A stretch of DNA of 64,000 nucleotides from Cheiracanthium punctorium (GCA_038373885.1 JAWZYV010012271.1:186001-250000); one strand, 5' to 3'. Shown: positions 62,001 to 63,400, counted from the stretch's first letter. Translations and numbers: made by a program. Notes: a model not told the origin generated them from the sequence alone.

Positions 62001-63400
62001 CCTGATTACCGCACAGGCCAACTAGGCCATGGCCTAGGGCCCCCCAAGTTGTAGGGGGGGGGCAAAATTATTAAAATAGCTAACATTCTATTCCTAAAGG
62101 AAATGAGTTATGCTAAATTTTTAACAGTAATATAAATAGATGAAGAGATGCACTTTAACAACACATGCATGCAGCTGAGTAAAAGGGTTTGTTAACACTA
62201 TATTCAGAGACAAAACAAACTTCACATAAAGATCCAAGAATTCCACTTTGGAGTGTTCATTGACGTGACGTTATTCTGAAGCATAACTTCTACATTAAAA
62301 GCTAAAAATTTGTGAACTTAGAGCTAAAACTTTTTATACAGGAGAGAGTTTGAAGCTAAAGCACCTCCCCCCTTATGCATGAAATTGCGAAGAAACAGTT
62401 GTTAAGTGGTATGACCAACAAGAAATGACCACACAGGGGCCCCGCAAAAGTGCTAGGCCTGGGCCTCTGATTGTTATAGTCGGGCTCTTACTGTAGAGAA
62501 AAAAATATCTATAATAGATTGGCATAGTGAAAATGGTGTCAATTTACATGCAACTTCATGTCATTTTAATATTGACCGGAAGAGAATTAGAGAGTGGATT
62601 AAGAAGGAAAATGAGTTGTTGCAAAACAATTATGGGTGAGAGTGGAGTAAACGGAAGCTTGGACTAGGCCGGCTGGCAATTTCCGAAGAGCTGGATGATT
62701 CATCATTTGAATTTCTGGAAACGGAGTGTGCAAGGGGTCATGCTGTTAGCAATAAAATGCTGCAGAAAGAGGCTCTCTGCATATTACACTTTTTATATTT
62801 ATACTGTATTAGATGTAGTCCAACTATGTAACCACGCTATAACATACACAGGGTGTCCCCAAAAGGTGGTAACAGGCTTTAATTCGTTGTCTATTAGATA
62901 TAAATGGGCAATGTAAATTGAAAAAATGTTCAAAATAAGGTCAGAAATAAAAATCTATTTTTAAAAAAATCTTGTAACTTTTTGAAAATAAACAAAATGA
63001 TTTTTGCCTTAACAGGGTTTATTTCAGACCCTGTTAAGGCAAAAATAATTTTGTTTATTTTCAAAAAGTTACAAGATTTTTTTTTAAATAGATTTTTATT
63101 TCTGACCTTATTCTGAACATTTTTTTCTAATAGGCAACGAATTAAAGCCTGTTACCACCTTTTGGGGACACCCTCTGTATGTTATAGCTTGGTTACATGC
63201 ATAGTTGGACTACATCTAATACAGTATATATTATATAACAATGTTTTATGTATAAATCATTATTTTATCTGATGATATTTATGTTATCAATCAAACTATT
63301 TTAGAATAAACCAGAAGCAAAAGCATCCTTACTGAATACAGATGATGATGATTTGGATATTGATATTCAAAATCTCATTTTGGATGAAGCTACTGAAACG
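4791..63400 (+). CDS. COPB2: COPB2, coatomer subunit beta-prime, 20 coding exons, both ends missing
   Basis: Beta-prime-COP is part of the cage-forming B-subcomplex of COPI, which coats vesicles for Golgi-to-ER and intra-Golgi transport; its N-terminal propeller binds C-terminal dilysine signals of ER membrane proteins. The exons give 920 codons that follow the metazoan protein almost without gaps: propeller 1 about residues 1-300, propeller 2 about 300-590, an alpha-solenoid about 600-825, then a variable acidic tail. Residues matching the yeast dilysine-binding set (recalled as R15, K17, R59 and D206) are kept as R17, K19, R61 and D208. All 20 exons have AG/GT borders and compatible phases. 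Introns run from 80 bases (13411-13490) to 11.5 kb (45043-56539). Missing are exon 1 (in human it encodes only the Met, from memory) and the end of the acidic tail. The human protein is about 906 residues, so little is lost at the C-terminus. No frameshift or in-frame stop was found, so the gene looks functional. Confidence 0.97.
4929..6696 (+). other. COPB2 intron 2, low-complexity and unassigned sequence
   Basis: An AC/AT microsatellite lies at 5281-5315, followed by G- and C-runs (5321-5330 and 5368-5383) that look like the edge of a decayed MITE. Short frames near 5942-6293 match nothing known. No RNA gene or regulatory motif recognised. Confidence 0.5.
6697..6783 (+). CDS. COPB2: COPB2 exon 3 (residues 48-76)
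   Basis: 29 codons, phase 0/0, acceptor gattag, donor TCT before gtaagt. Encodes [18 protein letters not shown] and then RKNWIITGS of WD blade 2. R61 in PVRAA is the third dilysine-contact position. The pyrimidine tract before the acceptor is weak, but the protein match leaves no doubt. Confidence 0.96.
6845..7190 (-). pseudogene. Mariner-like transposase C-terminal fragment
   Basis: The minus strand reads [20 protein letters not shown], then [20 protein letters not shown]. This is the pattern after the last catalytic Asp of mariner transposases (DFxLFPxLKxxLKGxxF, then a C-terminal W and GxYxxxD). Just upstream, in another frame, is a degraded PASLISG stretch at the place of the family's PYSPDLAP. 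The fragment is frameshifted and cut by an A-run at 6870-6887. It lies in COPB2 intron 3, antisense to the gene. Confidence 0.6.
7709..7835 (+). CDS. COPB2: COPB2 exon 4 (residues 77-118 plus one base)
   Basis: Acceptor cttctctag; donor AGTG before gtaaga. 42 codons plus the first base of the Asp-119 codon, which exon 5 completes. Contains [20 protein letters not shown] and [20 protein letters not shown], the end of blade 2 and most of blade 3. Confidence 0.97.
8191..9375. mobile_element. 1.2-kb DNA element with promoter-like GC-rich ends
   Basis: The ends are inverted copies: the left reads acagctttagtatggtccct from 8201, and the right, reversed, reads acagctttagtatggaccct from about 9366. 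Similarity runs a little further out (ttattaagga / ttaataaagg). Both subterminal parts carry gccaa/ttggcgac motifs. GC-rich blocks hold tatggcgga (YY1-like, about 8297) and tgacgtca (CRE, 9233-9240), while the middle is very AT-rich with a duplicated 153-bp unit. No transposase frame. Superfamily unknown to me. Confidence 0.6.
8648..8945. repeat. Tandem duplication, unit about 153 bp
   Basis: The sequence starting acaatgcttatc at 8648 recurs at 8801 with the same order of motifs (ataccttaattaaaatc, taacggaattatttgttgct, taacaaataaac). Two copies only. It lies in the AT-rich middle of the element above. Confidence 0.7.
9384..9713. mobile_element. Tigger-like MITE with a second MITE inside
   Basis: The left end cagtcaaaccttattataatg follows TA; the right end, read in reverse, is agtcgagcccgttatagc. 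Such ends (cagtcraacctcgttataac) are typical of non-autonomous Tigger/pogo elements that duplicate TA. The interior is interrupted at 9449-9615 by another element. Confidence 0.5.
9449..9615. mobile_element. 167-bp MITE nested in the Tigger-like MITE
   Basis: Starts cattggcgtaac and ends gttacaccaatg, inverted 11 of 12. Flanks ctggttgt and ctggtgga agree at 6 of 8 positions, which fits an old 8-bp hAT duplication. The interior repeats cctagagtgggct (9480 and 9547). Confidence 0.5.
9725..10774 (+). other. Rest of COPB2 intron 4, nothing recognised
   Basis: AT-rich. A hairpin with stem ctgatgcc/ggcatcag lies at about 9941-9981. An 18-base direct repeat atttctaaatgcttaaat occurs at 10522 and 10580. 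No coding or RNA feature. Confidence 0.5.
10775..10923 (+). CDS. COPB2: COPB2 exon 5 (residues 119-168)
   Basis: Follows ttcttcag with the two bases that finish codon 119, then 49 codons; ends ACT GTA AAG before gtaaag (phase 0). Encodes [20 protein letters not shown] and [19 protein letters not shown], blades 3-4. The reading frame runs on into the intron, but the next exon (VWQLGSS) fixes the donor. Confidence 0.97.
10924..12803 (+). other. Most of COPB2 intron 5, nothing recognised
   Basis: AT-rich intron with an A-run at 11097-11118. Sequence from 12175 (ttaaccccttgggtacg) has the look of a piggyBac-type end, but no matching second end was found. Small frames at 11505-11699 and 12392-12604 show no family features. 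Confidence 0.5.
12804..13072 (+). mobile_element. tRNA-derived SINE, sense copy in intron 5
   Basis: Starts aggcctcaccatggcacagtg; tggcacagtgg fits a pol III A box. Downstream comes a block shared with the other copies here (taggaccccttagaaagacc), and the copy ends in repeated caa units. The B box is degraded. The same family is seen at 19815-20045 (minus), split at 52495/56037, and probably at 29570. Confidence 0.6.
13264..13410 (+). CDS. COPB2: COPB2 exon 6 (residues 169-217)
   Basis: 49 codons, phase 0/0; acceptor cttaatgtag, donor CAG before gtttga. Encodes [20 protein letters not shown] and [20 protein letters not shown], blades 4-5. D208 in GADDR matches the fourth dilysine-contact residue of yeast Sec27. 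Confidence 0.97.
13491..13590 (+). CDS. COPB2: COPB2 exon 7 (residues 218-250 plus one base)
   Basis: Separated from exon 6 by an 80-base intron, the shortest of the gene. Acceptor tttcttacag, donor GATG before gtatga. Encodes [20 protein letters not shown] and [13 protein letters not shown], blades 5-6. The Gly codon is split 1/2 with exon 8. Confidence 0.97.
14211..14248. repeat. (AC)n-(AT)n microsatellite
   Basis: Thirteen AC units (14211-14236) followed by six AT units, in intron 7, 75 bases before exon 8. A gtgtgtgtg tract at 14092-14106 lies 100 bases upstream and could pair with it. Confidence 0.95.
14323..14465 (+). CDS. COPB2: COPB2 exon 8 (residues 251-298)
   Basis: Two bases complete Gly-251, then 47 codons; acceptor cttttttcag, donor AAG before gtttgt. 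Encodes [18 protein letters not shown] and [11 protein letters not shown], closing the first propeller. Confidence 0.97.
14822..16868. repeat. Composite tandem array of 85-bp and 173-bp modules
   Basis: Two modules alternate. The first, about 82-88 bp, has ggcgatatttcgccaaaactcg and gcatggaccaa; copies start near 14921 (degraded), 15211, 15299 and 15381. The second is exactly 173 bp in its best copies: tcggcccatagagcgtaatg starts at 15951, 16124 and 16297, each followed by cctgtagataaac, gtgcacaactagat and tagtttttga. Older copies lie near 15000, 15490 and 15770. It ends in acatacatacgtacgtacag at about 16841-16860. No coding potential. Confidence 0.75.
16389..16760. mobile_element. 372-bp GC-rich hAT-type MITE with perfect 8-bp target duplication
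   Basis: Starts tagagatgag and ends ctcatctcta, a perfect 10-bp inverted pair. It is flanked by gtgcacaa on both sides (16381-16388 and 16761-16768). Many copies of gggctcgggc in both orientations crowd the two ends, like the subterminal binding sites of hAT elements, in strong contrast to the AT-rich surroundings. It sits inside the third 173-bp unit; the sister units show the uninterrupted gtgcacaactagat. Confidence 0.85.
16865..17390 (-). pseudogene. Ty3/Gypsy-type gag fragment, broken
   Basis: The minus strand encodes a retrotransposon Gag-like N-terminus: a Met start near 17372, [20 protein letters not shown], then after an in-frame TGA an open run 17262-16996 with [15 protein letters not shown] and [20 protein letters not shown], the usual capsid-domain motif of arthropod Gypsy Gag proteins. 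A second stop follows at CN, then [14 protein letters not shown] continues. Pol is absent. Two stops in frame make it a dead copy. Confidence 0.7.
17450..17688 (-). mobile_element. LTR of the broken Gypsy copy
   Basis: On the minus strand this block begins tgtgacataatc and ends gggtaacaaca, a TG..CA unit. A primer-binding-like tggtggcagcgg follows at once, then the gag fragment. That order (LTR, primer site, gag) supports a 5' LTR of about 239 bp. The element is cut off after gag at about 16865, so the second LTR and target duplication are missing. Confidence 0.55.
17809..18008 (+). CDS. COPB2: COPB2 exon 9 (residues 299-364 plus two bases)
   Basis: Acceptor cttttatag, donor GGAAG before gtaaat. 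Encodes [20 protein letters not shown], then the linker and first blade of propeller 2, including [20 protein letters not shown]. The Arg-365 codon is split 2/1 with exon 10. Very close to other metazoan proteins. Confidence 0.97.
18661..18860 (+). CDS. COPB2: COPB2 exon 10 (residues 365-431 plus one base)
   Basis: Acceptor ctgttttacag, donor GAAG before gtactt. Encodes [20 protein letters not shown], then [20 protein letters not shown] and [18 protein letters not shown] of propeller 2. The frame continues a few codons into the intron, but exon 11 completes the split Ala-432 codon. Confidence 0.97.
19779..19813. other. 13-bp perfect stem hairpin
   Basis: catactcaagact (19779-19791) pairs with agtcttgagtatg (19801-19813) across a 9-base loop. 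It abuts the 3' end of the SINE. No T-run follows on either strand, so a terminator role is not suggested. Confidence 0.7.
19815..20045 (-). mobile_element. tRNA-derived SINE, antisense copy
   Basis: On the minus strand: tggccgagcacatag as A box, then ggttcaaacc as a good B box, then gttcggaccccttagaaagacc and agcccacatgtagctaattg. The last two blocks are shared with the SINE at 12804 or with the split SINE around 52570/55984. It is the best-preserved promoter of the family in this window. Confidence 0.7.
20420..21661. mobile_element. 1.24-kb element with about 28-bp terminal inverted repeats
   Basis: Left end catagctgccaaacgtttcg, right end (reversed) catagctgccaaccgttccg; similarity extends to the following ttttatc. 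It is AT-rich inside, and the 69-residue frame at 20984 resembles nothing known. Its ends resemble those of the element at 27632-28365. No clear target duplication. It is nested in the hAT-like element 19609-22650. Confidence 0.6.
21685..22215. mobile_element. 531-bp hAT MITE, perfect 8-bp target duplication
   Basis: Flanked by gcttaaat on both sides (21677-21684 and 22216-22223). Left end ctgtgcactccaacc, right end reversed cattggtccacaacc. Interior blocks (tggtttgatttaataa, cccgagagaaatacacca) recur in the larger relative at 27219-28619. It contains a CA repeat near 21856. Confidence 0.8.
22659..23840 (+). other. Part of COPB2 intron 10, nothing recognised
   Basis: AT-rich sequence with a short CT repeat near 23036. 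The 78-residue frame at 23013 has no family features. Confidence 0.45.
23842..24200 (+). pseudogene. Decayed GIY-YIG endonuclease tail of a retroelement
   Basis: Read across frames, the + strand gives [15 protein letters not shown] at the position of the YIGQT motif, then SAxxKY-like [14 protein letters not shown] and [20 protein letters not shown]. The order (YIGxT, arginine helix, E-H..., W..NH..DF, E.FEIxK) is that of GIY-YIG domains at the C-terminus of Penelope-like elements and related genes. Stops and frameshifts show it is dead. It is a weak match made by eye. Confidence 0.4.
24487..24593 (+). CDS. COPB2: COPB2 exon 11 (residues 432-467)
   Basis: Two bases finish Ala-432, then 35 codons; acceptor cacattttag, donor CAT before gtaagc. 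Encodes [20 protein letters not shown] and [11 protein letters not shown]. It sits alone between a 5.6-kb and a 9.4-kb intron, both filled with transposons. Confidence 0.97.
24661..27065. mobile_element. 2.4-kb DNA transposon with very long terminal inverted repeats
   Basis: Starts tagggtggatcg and ends cgatccaccct followed by a, with perfect 8-bp duplications atgtatat at 24653-24660 and 27066-27073. The inverted arms agree closely for about 325 bp (to about 24990 and from about 26745) and more loosely to about 440 bp. The tagggtg start and 8-bp duplication suit hAT; P elements also make 8 bp. It carries a broken gene in its centre. It begins 67 bases after exon 11. Confidence 0.85.
25290..26425 (+). 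pseudogene. Broken gene of the long-TIR transposon
   Basis: The longest piece (25836-26180) reads [20 protein letters not shown], then [20 protein letters not shown] and [14 protein letters not shown]. Upstream, in other frames, are [38 protein letters not shown] and [17 protein letters not shown] know this combination as a repeated, transposon-borne arthropod protein family ([15 protein letters not shown] ... LxGPxxF.GxIGK ... WLTTANRLLRLY), with no function I can name. At least three frameshifts or stops break it. It probably encoded the element's transposase, which is inference from position. Confidence 0.6.
27219..28619. mobile_element. 1.4-kb hAT-type element with nested insert
   Basis: Left end cagtgctccccaacc, right end reversed cagtgattcccaacccc. 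Flanks are atgtatac (27211-27218) and atgtgtac (28620-28627), 7 of 8 identical. It shares interior blocks with the 531-bp copy at 21685-22215. The size difference is mainly the insert at 27632-28365. No transposase frame. Confidence 0.8.
27632..28365. mobile_element. 734-bp element nested in the hAT copy
   Basis: Starts catatctgccaact and ends (reversed) catacctgccaacct; flanked by caatag on both sides (27626-27631 and 28366-28371). Both ends then carry agaagact/cttctg motifs, repeated many times. The ends resemble those of 20420-21661. Confidence 0.6.
28628..29560 (+). other. COPB2 intron 11 segment, nothing recognised
   Basis: AT-rich, with T-runs at 28811-28818 and 28941-28957. The frame at 28732-29010 shows no family motif. 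Confidence 0.45.
29565..29810 (+). mobile_element. Degraded tRNA-derived SINE copy
   Basis: ctccaccatggtggagtggg at 29571 resembles the head of the SINE at 12804 (cctcaccatggcacagtgg). It is followed in the same order by catggtagatggcttaagtg, gaacacatgttagaatcc and ttaaaaagtcccct. More diverged than the other copies. Confidence 0.45.
29837..30955. repeat. Element with 5-6 tandem units of about 150 bp
   Basis: Starts ctagctgaattacccg, with a small hairpin acccgtc-ctt-gacgggt, and ends in ttttatttatatagat. Between them the block gtagtc..attacgtgatg recurs at about 30044, 30201, 30356, 30504 and 30656, with a last partial copy near 30805; the spacing is 148-157. Each unit also has caaaatctcaaaatctaatc and agtgaccacctatcat. 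The layout (unique head, tandem body, T/A-rich tail) suggests a non-autonomous retroelement or satellite-bearing transposon. Family unknown. Confidence 0.65.
31026..32400 (-). pseudogene. hAT transposase C-terminal (dimerisation) fragment
   Basis: The minus strand reads [20 protein letters not shown], then [20 protein letters not shown], then in another frame [12 protein letters not shown] and [19 protein letters not shown] to a TAA at 31830. This is the hAT dimerisation domain (FPNxxxALRILLTLPVTVASxERSFSKLKxIKTYLRS). A hAT-like end, cagaggcgggtcaag, lies downstream at 31026. The N-terminal catalytic part is missing, and a frameshift splits the rest. Confidence 0.65.
32401..33995 (+). other. 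End of COPB2 intron 11, nothing recognised
   Basis: AT-rich. An imperfect hairpin (ttctaaaagcaaattaatt / aattaattttgcttttagaa) lies at about 33427-33482. No gene features. Confidence 0.45.
33996..34139 (+). CDS. COPB2: COPB2 exon 12 (residues 468-515)
   Basis: 48 codons, phase 0/0; acceptor attttatag, donor GAT before gtaagt. Encodes [20 protein letters not shown] and then the variable loop [19 protein letters not shown]. The loop differs from vertebrates in sequence and by about one residue in length, as usual for this site. Confidence 0.96.
34658..35370. mobile_element. 713-bp Tigger-like MITE with TA duplication
   Basis: Left end ctgtcaaatttcgttcacta, right end reversed ccgtcaactccaggtatagtg; TA on both sides (34656-34657 and 35371-35372). 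The ends are of the Tigger type seen at 9384. AT-rich interior without coding capacity. Confidence 0.6.
35372..36411 (+). other. Rest of COPB2 intron 12, nothing recognised
   Basis: AT-rich with G-runs at 35411-35423 and 35684-35693. The 87-residue frame at 35736 shows no family features. Confidence 0.45.
36412..36542 (+). CDS. COPB2: COPB2 exon 13 (residues 516-558 plus two bases)
   Basis: Acceptor gttacttag, donor GATAG before gtaagc. Encodes [20 protein letters not shown], then [14 protein letters not shown], the last strands of propeller 2. The Arg-559 codon is split 2/1. Confidence 0.97.
36543..37663 (+). other. COPB2 intron 13, nothing recognised
   Basis: AT-rich intron; the long T-run at 37637-37655 serves as pyrimidine tract for exon 14. 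No repeat or gene recognised. Confidence 0.5.
37664..37871 (+). CDS. COPB2: COPB2 exon 14 (residues 559-628)
   Basis: One base completes Arg-559, then 69 codons; acceptor follows a long T-run and ggttttag; donor CAA before gtaatt. Encodes [40 protein letters not shown] and [13 protein letters not shown]: closure of propeller 2 and the first solenoid helices. Confidence 0.97.
38122..39662. mobile_element. 1.5-kb element with about 60-bp terminal inverted repeats
   Basis: The left end runs gtaactagggtact...cgaatgccagacaaatttgg; the right end reversed runs gtaactagttacgatact...tgaatgccatgcaaatttgg. The rest is AT-rich, with internal short inverted repeats around 39240-39340 (tttgaatagcaag / gctattcaaac). 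No coding frame. Boundaries are approximate and no target duplication was resolved. Confidence 0.55.
39663..40580 (+). other. Rest of COPB2 intron 14, nothing recognised
   Basis: AT-rich; the T-run at 40551-40567 precedes the exon 15 acceptor. No gene, repeat family or hairpin stood out. Confidence 0.45.
40581..40691 (+). CDS. COPB2: COPB2 exon 15 (residues 629-665)
   Basis: 37 codons, phase 0/0; acceptor tcatttatag, donor ATG before gtatga. Encodes [20 protein letters not shown] and [15 protein letters not shown], helical repeats of the alpha-solenoid. Confidence 0.96.
40692..43360 (+). other. COPB2 intron 15, nothing assigned
   Basis: AT-rich with T- and G-runs near 40827-40867. The more GC-rich block 42480-42960 contains two overlapping antiparallel frames (42442-42813 minus, 42652-42948 plus) and a G-run at 42749-42758; it may be a decayed transposon, but no ends or motifs were found. 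Confidence 0.4.
43361..43575 (+). CDS. COPB2: COPB2 exon 16 (residues 666-736 plus two bases)
   Basis: Acceptor aattgtatag; donor AACAA before gtatgt. Encodes [20 protein letters not shown], then [20 protein letters not shown] and [12 protein letters not shown]. The reading frame runs through the donor, but completing Lys-737 with exon 17 restores the family alignment. Confidence 0.97.
43576..44949 (+). other. COPB2 intron 16 with Tigger-like MITE debris
   Basis: cagtagaacctgtgtataac at 43890 and repeated tgtctataatgat (43915 and 44440) have the look of Tigger-type MITE ends. A second end, acagtttaatcccttttta at about 43973, may be a nested copy. Boundaries could not be drawn. Confidence 0.35.
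44950..45042 (+). CDS. COPB2: COPB2 exon 17 (residues 737-767 plus two bases)
   Basis: Acceptor ttcctgttacag; donor TCAAG before gtaagt. Encodes [20 protein letters not shown] and [10 protein letters not shown], the most conserved solenoid segment. Too short to stand out as an open reading frame; found by protein match and splice sites. Confidence 0.96.
45043..45991 (+). other. Start of COPB2 intron 17, nothing recognised
   Basis: AT-rich; a C-run followed by an A-run lies at 45443-45471. No gene features. Confidence 0.5.
45996..46465 (-). repeat. 3' LTR of the Gypsy element
   Basis: Begins tgtag and ends ctaca. It differs from the other LTR at seven positions in 470, all transitions (about 1.5 percent). 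The integrase reading frame ends on a TAG inside its first five bases. Confidence 0.92.
46461..47420 (-). pseudogene. Gypsy integrase, core and C-terminal domain
   Basis: Minus-strand pieces show the integrase core in order: HIDIVGPL (first catalytic Asp), [15 protein letters not shown] (second Asp) and [14 protein letters not shown] (catalytic Glu). A 190-residue frame (47033-46461) continues with [20 protein letters not shown] and a GPY/F-type end, [20 protein letters not shown]. The catalytic residues are present, but frameshifts separate core, core end and C-terminus, so no intact enzyme is encoded. Confidence 0.85.
47400..47714 (-). pseudogene. Gypsy integrase zinc-binding (H2C2) region
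   Basis: The minus strand reads [26 protein letters not shown] in one frame (break mine), then [20 protein letters not shown] in another. The H..H..C..C set of the zinc-binding domain N-terminal to integrase is complete, but a frameshift lies between the His and Cys pairs at about 47495. Confidence 0.8.
47715..48718. other. Unassigned sequence inside the Gypsy element
   Basis: Lies where the RNase H to integrase linker should be, but is too long and not coding. Contains a C-run/A-run at 47775-47801, two gcgccc-type motifs (47747 and 47857) and a C-run at 48378-48391. Probably one or more decayed inserts. Confidence 0.4.
48719..49025. mobile_element. 307-bp MITE inside the Gypsy element
   Basis: Left end ggggctgtccataaatgtca, right end reversed gggtctatccacaaataatg then tcacgctt. 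The inverted ends share ctgtccataaa..tgtcacgctt apart from small gaps. A C-run lies at 48948-48966. It separates RNase H from sequence downstream. Target duplication not resolved. Confidence 0.65.
49075..49340 (-). pseudogene. Gypsy RNase H fragment
   Basis: The minus strand reads [20 protein letters not shown] and [20 protein letters not shown], then [20 protein letters not shown]. This matches the RNase H opening (VTDASDxAxGAVLxQ ... FFSRKLxxAExxYSTxDRELLAVY). The catalytic Asp at the DASD site and the Glu of DRELLA are present. The frame degrades into the MITE at 49025. Confidence 0.8.
49600..49850 (-). pseudogene. Gypsy reverse transcriptase C-terminal remnant
   Basis: The minus frame contains [14 protein letters not shown], the thumb-proximal FLGHxVSxxGIxP motif of Gypsy reverse transcriptase. 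The catalytic palm with YxDD is absent. A hAT-like end, caggggcgtagccag, at 49792 interrupts the sequence here. Confidence 0.6.
50045..50514 (-). repeat. 5' LTR of the Gypsy element
   Basis: Same length and ends as the LTR at 45996-46465. On the minus strand it is followed directly by t and then tggtgaccc, the usual start of a Gypsy primer-binding site. Confidence 0.92.
50515..51100. repeat. Dispersed arthropod-type repeat with catacata tail
   Basis: Two copies of a block with ccaaattgaagctcaatcgaatgc (50594) and cccaatttcagctcaatcgaatgc (50766), spaced about 172 bp, then cacatacacacacacatgcatacatac (broken here: cacatacacacacacatg, catacatac). The pattern of about 170-bp modules ending in catacata is like the array at 14822-16868. 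Confidence 0.5.
51109..51417 (-). pseudogene. GIY-YIG endonuclease fragment (Penelope-like)
   Basis: The minus strand reads [20 protein letters not shown] and then [20 protein letters not shown]. CNxCNxxYIGQT is the GIY-YIG signature with the preceding Cys pair found in Penelope-like elements. The reverse transcriptase is absent. The N-terminal side runs into a short tandem repeat (51354-51415). Confidence 0.6.
51354..51415. repeat. Short tandem repeat, unit 24-25 bp
   Basis: Three copies of acagagtcagcaaaaaatatattt with small changes, in the fused reading frame of the GIY-YIG fragment (repeated FADSVNI on the minus strand). Confidence 0.8.
51473..51922. mobile_element. 450-bp MITE with cag..ttttcatta ends
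   Basis: Starts cagggttttcatta; the end, reversed, is cagtgttttcatta. Contains a strong hairpin at about 51624-51691 (atttttattgcatgtaact / agttgcatgcaataaaaat) and several gggtaaataccc palindromes. Flanks show no clear duplication. Confidence 0.5.
51930..52494 (+). other. Intron 17 segment, nothing recognised
   Basis: AT-rich with a T-run at about 52181-52202. No coding, RNA or repeat signal. Confidence 0.45.
52495..52569 (+). mobile_element. SINE, first half of a split copy
   Basis: attaggacctcttagaaaagcc and cccacagagcgcacctcacc match the middle of the SINE family at 12804 and 19815. The copy is cut at 52569 and resumes at 55984 after a 3.4-kb insertion. Confidence 0.65.
52726..52920. 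repeat. 25-bp tandem repeat of small palindromes
   Basis: Seven copies of acgttgggctaacgtattaa tgcat (25 bases, break mine), decaying towards the right. Each unit contains atacgtt..aacgtat, so every copy can fold. Looser copies extend left to 52580. Confidence 0.9.
54477..54516. repeat. Perfect 40-bp palindrome
   Basis: atattgcatgcgtaatgcat is followed directly by its exact reverse complement, with no spacer. Two direct copies of acgcatgcaagtatc follow at 54519 and 54540. It lies in the middle of the 3.4-kb element. Confidence 0.95.
55556..55640 (+). promoter_or_regulatory. Promoter-like patch: YY1-like and NRF1-type motifs
   Basis: gcaatggcgga at 55557 resembles a YY1 site overlapping an ATG, and tgcgcatgcgca at 55626-55637 is a perfect NRF1-type palindrome. 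Between them lies CpG-rich sequence that is unlike the AT-rich surroundings. It sits just inside the right tandem array of the 3.4-kb element. Function is inference from motifs only. Confidence 0.35.
55643..55900. repeat. 52-53-bp tandem repeat, four full copies and one partial
   Basis: Copies of acggttgcccaacacaacat... start at 55643, 55696, 55749 and 55801, with a partial at 55853. Each contains cgatggccaacggttg. As 53 is not a multiple of three, all three frames read similar peptides, which explains the overlapping frames here. Confidence 0.93.
55984..56037 (+). mobile_element. SINE, second half of the split copy
   Basis: agaacccacgtgtagctaat resumes the SINE after the 3.4-kb insertion and ends in aatcccacaacaacaaca. 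The minus-strand SINE at 19815-20045 has the continuous form of this junction (cctagagcccacatgtag). Confidence 0.7.
56060..56086. repeat. (TA)n microsatellite
   Basis: About thirteen TA units, just after the split SINE and 450 bases before exon 18. The following 56087-56539 shows nothing but a GT repeat at 56350-56362. Confidence 0.95.
56540..56717 (+). CDS. COPB2: COPB2 exon 18 (residues 768-827)
   Basis: Acceptor ttttattttag, after an 11.5-kb intron; donor GTT before gtaagt. Encodes [40 protein letters not shown] and then variable [16 protein letters not shown] second in-frame donor, CAA before gtaaga, lies inside the exon after 56681 and would drop 12 codons. Confidence 0.95.
56795..56944. 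mobile_element. 150-bp MITE
   Basis: Starts ccgtattagcccga and ends tcgggccaatacgg, inverted with one mismatch; both ends then carry tata/acgttat words. The left flank is TA, the right flank TT. In intron 18. Confidence 0.6.
57189..57811. mobile_element. 623-bp element with cac(t/c)ggtcaaca ends
   Basis: Left end cactggtcaacacaattttt, right end reversed caccggtcaacaattttttt. The left side is preceded by taa and the right side followed by taa, consistent with a TA-type duplication. AT-rich interior, no frame. Confidence 0.6.
57812..59387 (+). other. Rest of COPB2 intron 18, nothing recognised
   Basis: A gata repeat lies at 57841-57857 and a C-run at 58843-58852. The remainder is AT-rich without gene features. 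Confidence 0.45.
59388..59471 (+). CDS. COPB2: COPB2 exon 19 (residues 828-855)
   Basis: 28 codons, phase 0/0; acceptor tcttcctcag, donor AAG before gtatgt. Encodes [20 protein letters not shown] and VYVPDPTK; the ERNVxEE core matches the vertebrate C-terminal region. Confidence 0.93.
59665..60452. mobile_element. 788-bp hAT-type MITE, perfect 8-bp target duplication
   Basis: Starts tagagatgcaacggat; the end, reversed, is tagtgatgcaatggat. Flanked by attttaat on both sides (59657-59664 and 60453-60460). Copies of atccggc/gccggat cluster near the ends. No transposase. In intron 19. Confidence 0.85.
60461..61438 (+). other. Rest of COPB2 intron 19, nothing assigned
   Basis: A TATA-like tataaaaagg at 60803 lies in moderately GC-rich sequence (60740-60970), but no gene follows. 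A T-run at 60636-60646. Confidence 0.4.
61439..61540 (+). CDS. COPB2: COPB2 exon 20 (residues 856-889)
   Basis: 34 codons, phase 0/0; acceptor tctatatag, donor TCG before gtactt. Encodes [20 protein letters not shown] and [13 protein letters not shown], a Ser/Glu-rich divergent tail. Supported by open frame, phase and borders more than by similarity. Confidence 0.85.
61996..62489. mobile_element. 494-bp hAT-type MITE, perfect 8-bp target duplication
   Basis: Flanked by actgtaga on both sides (61988-61995 and 62490-62497). Starts cagggcctgatta; the end, reversed, is aagagcccgacta, 9 of 13 identical. Contains ggccatggcctagggcccccc near the left end (as ggccatggcctagggccc). It split a pogo-like reading frame that resumes at 62492. 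Confidence 0.75.
62492..62795 (+). pseudogene. Pogo/Tigger-like transposase, N-terminal DNA-binding fragment
   Basis: A single frame from the edge of the MITE reads [40 protein letters not shown], then after one [23 protein letters not shown] and [16 protein letters not shown]. The pattern is a helix-turn-helix (xxVRxWRKxExxL), a GxGRKxxSEELExxLxEWI stretch and VSRKMIQxKA, as in pogo-type and related transposases. No DDE domain follows; the long hairpin begins at 62800. It is a different family from the piece at 3895. Confidence 0.6.
62800..63227. repeat. Long inverted repeat, arms about 200-220 bp, 9-base spacer
   Basis: Left arm 62800-63019 and right arm 63029-63227 are near-identical reverse complements (both start tatactgtattagatgtag and contain gggtgtccccaaaaggtggt). 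The right arm lacks about 20 bases present in the left arm near 62895-62918. It lies entirely in COPB2 intron 20, 78 bases before exon 21. Confidence 0.92.
63305..63400 (+). CDS. COPB2: COPB2 exon 21 (residues 890-921)
   Basis: 32 codons, phase 0/0; acceptor ctattttag, donor ACG before gtaagc. Encodes [20 protein letters not shown] and [12 protein letters not shown], the acidic tail typical of the family. No stop codon is reached, so at least one more exon lies beyond the window. Confidence 0.9.
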
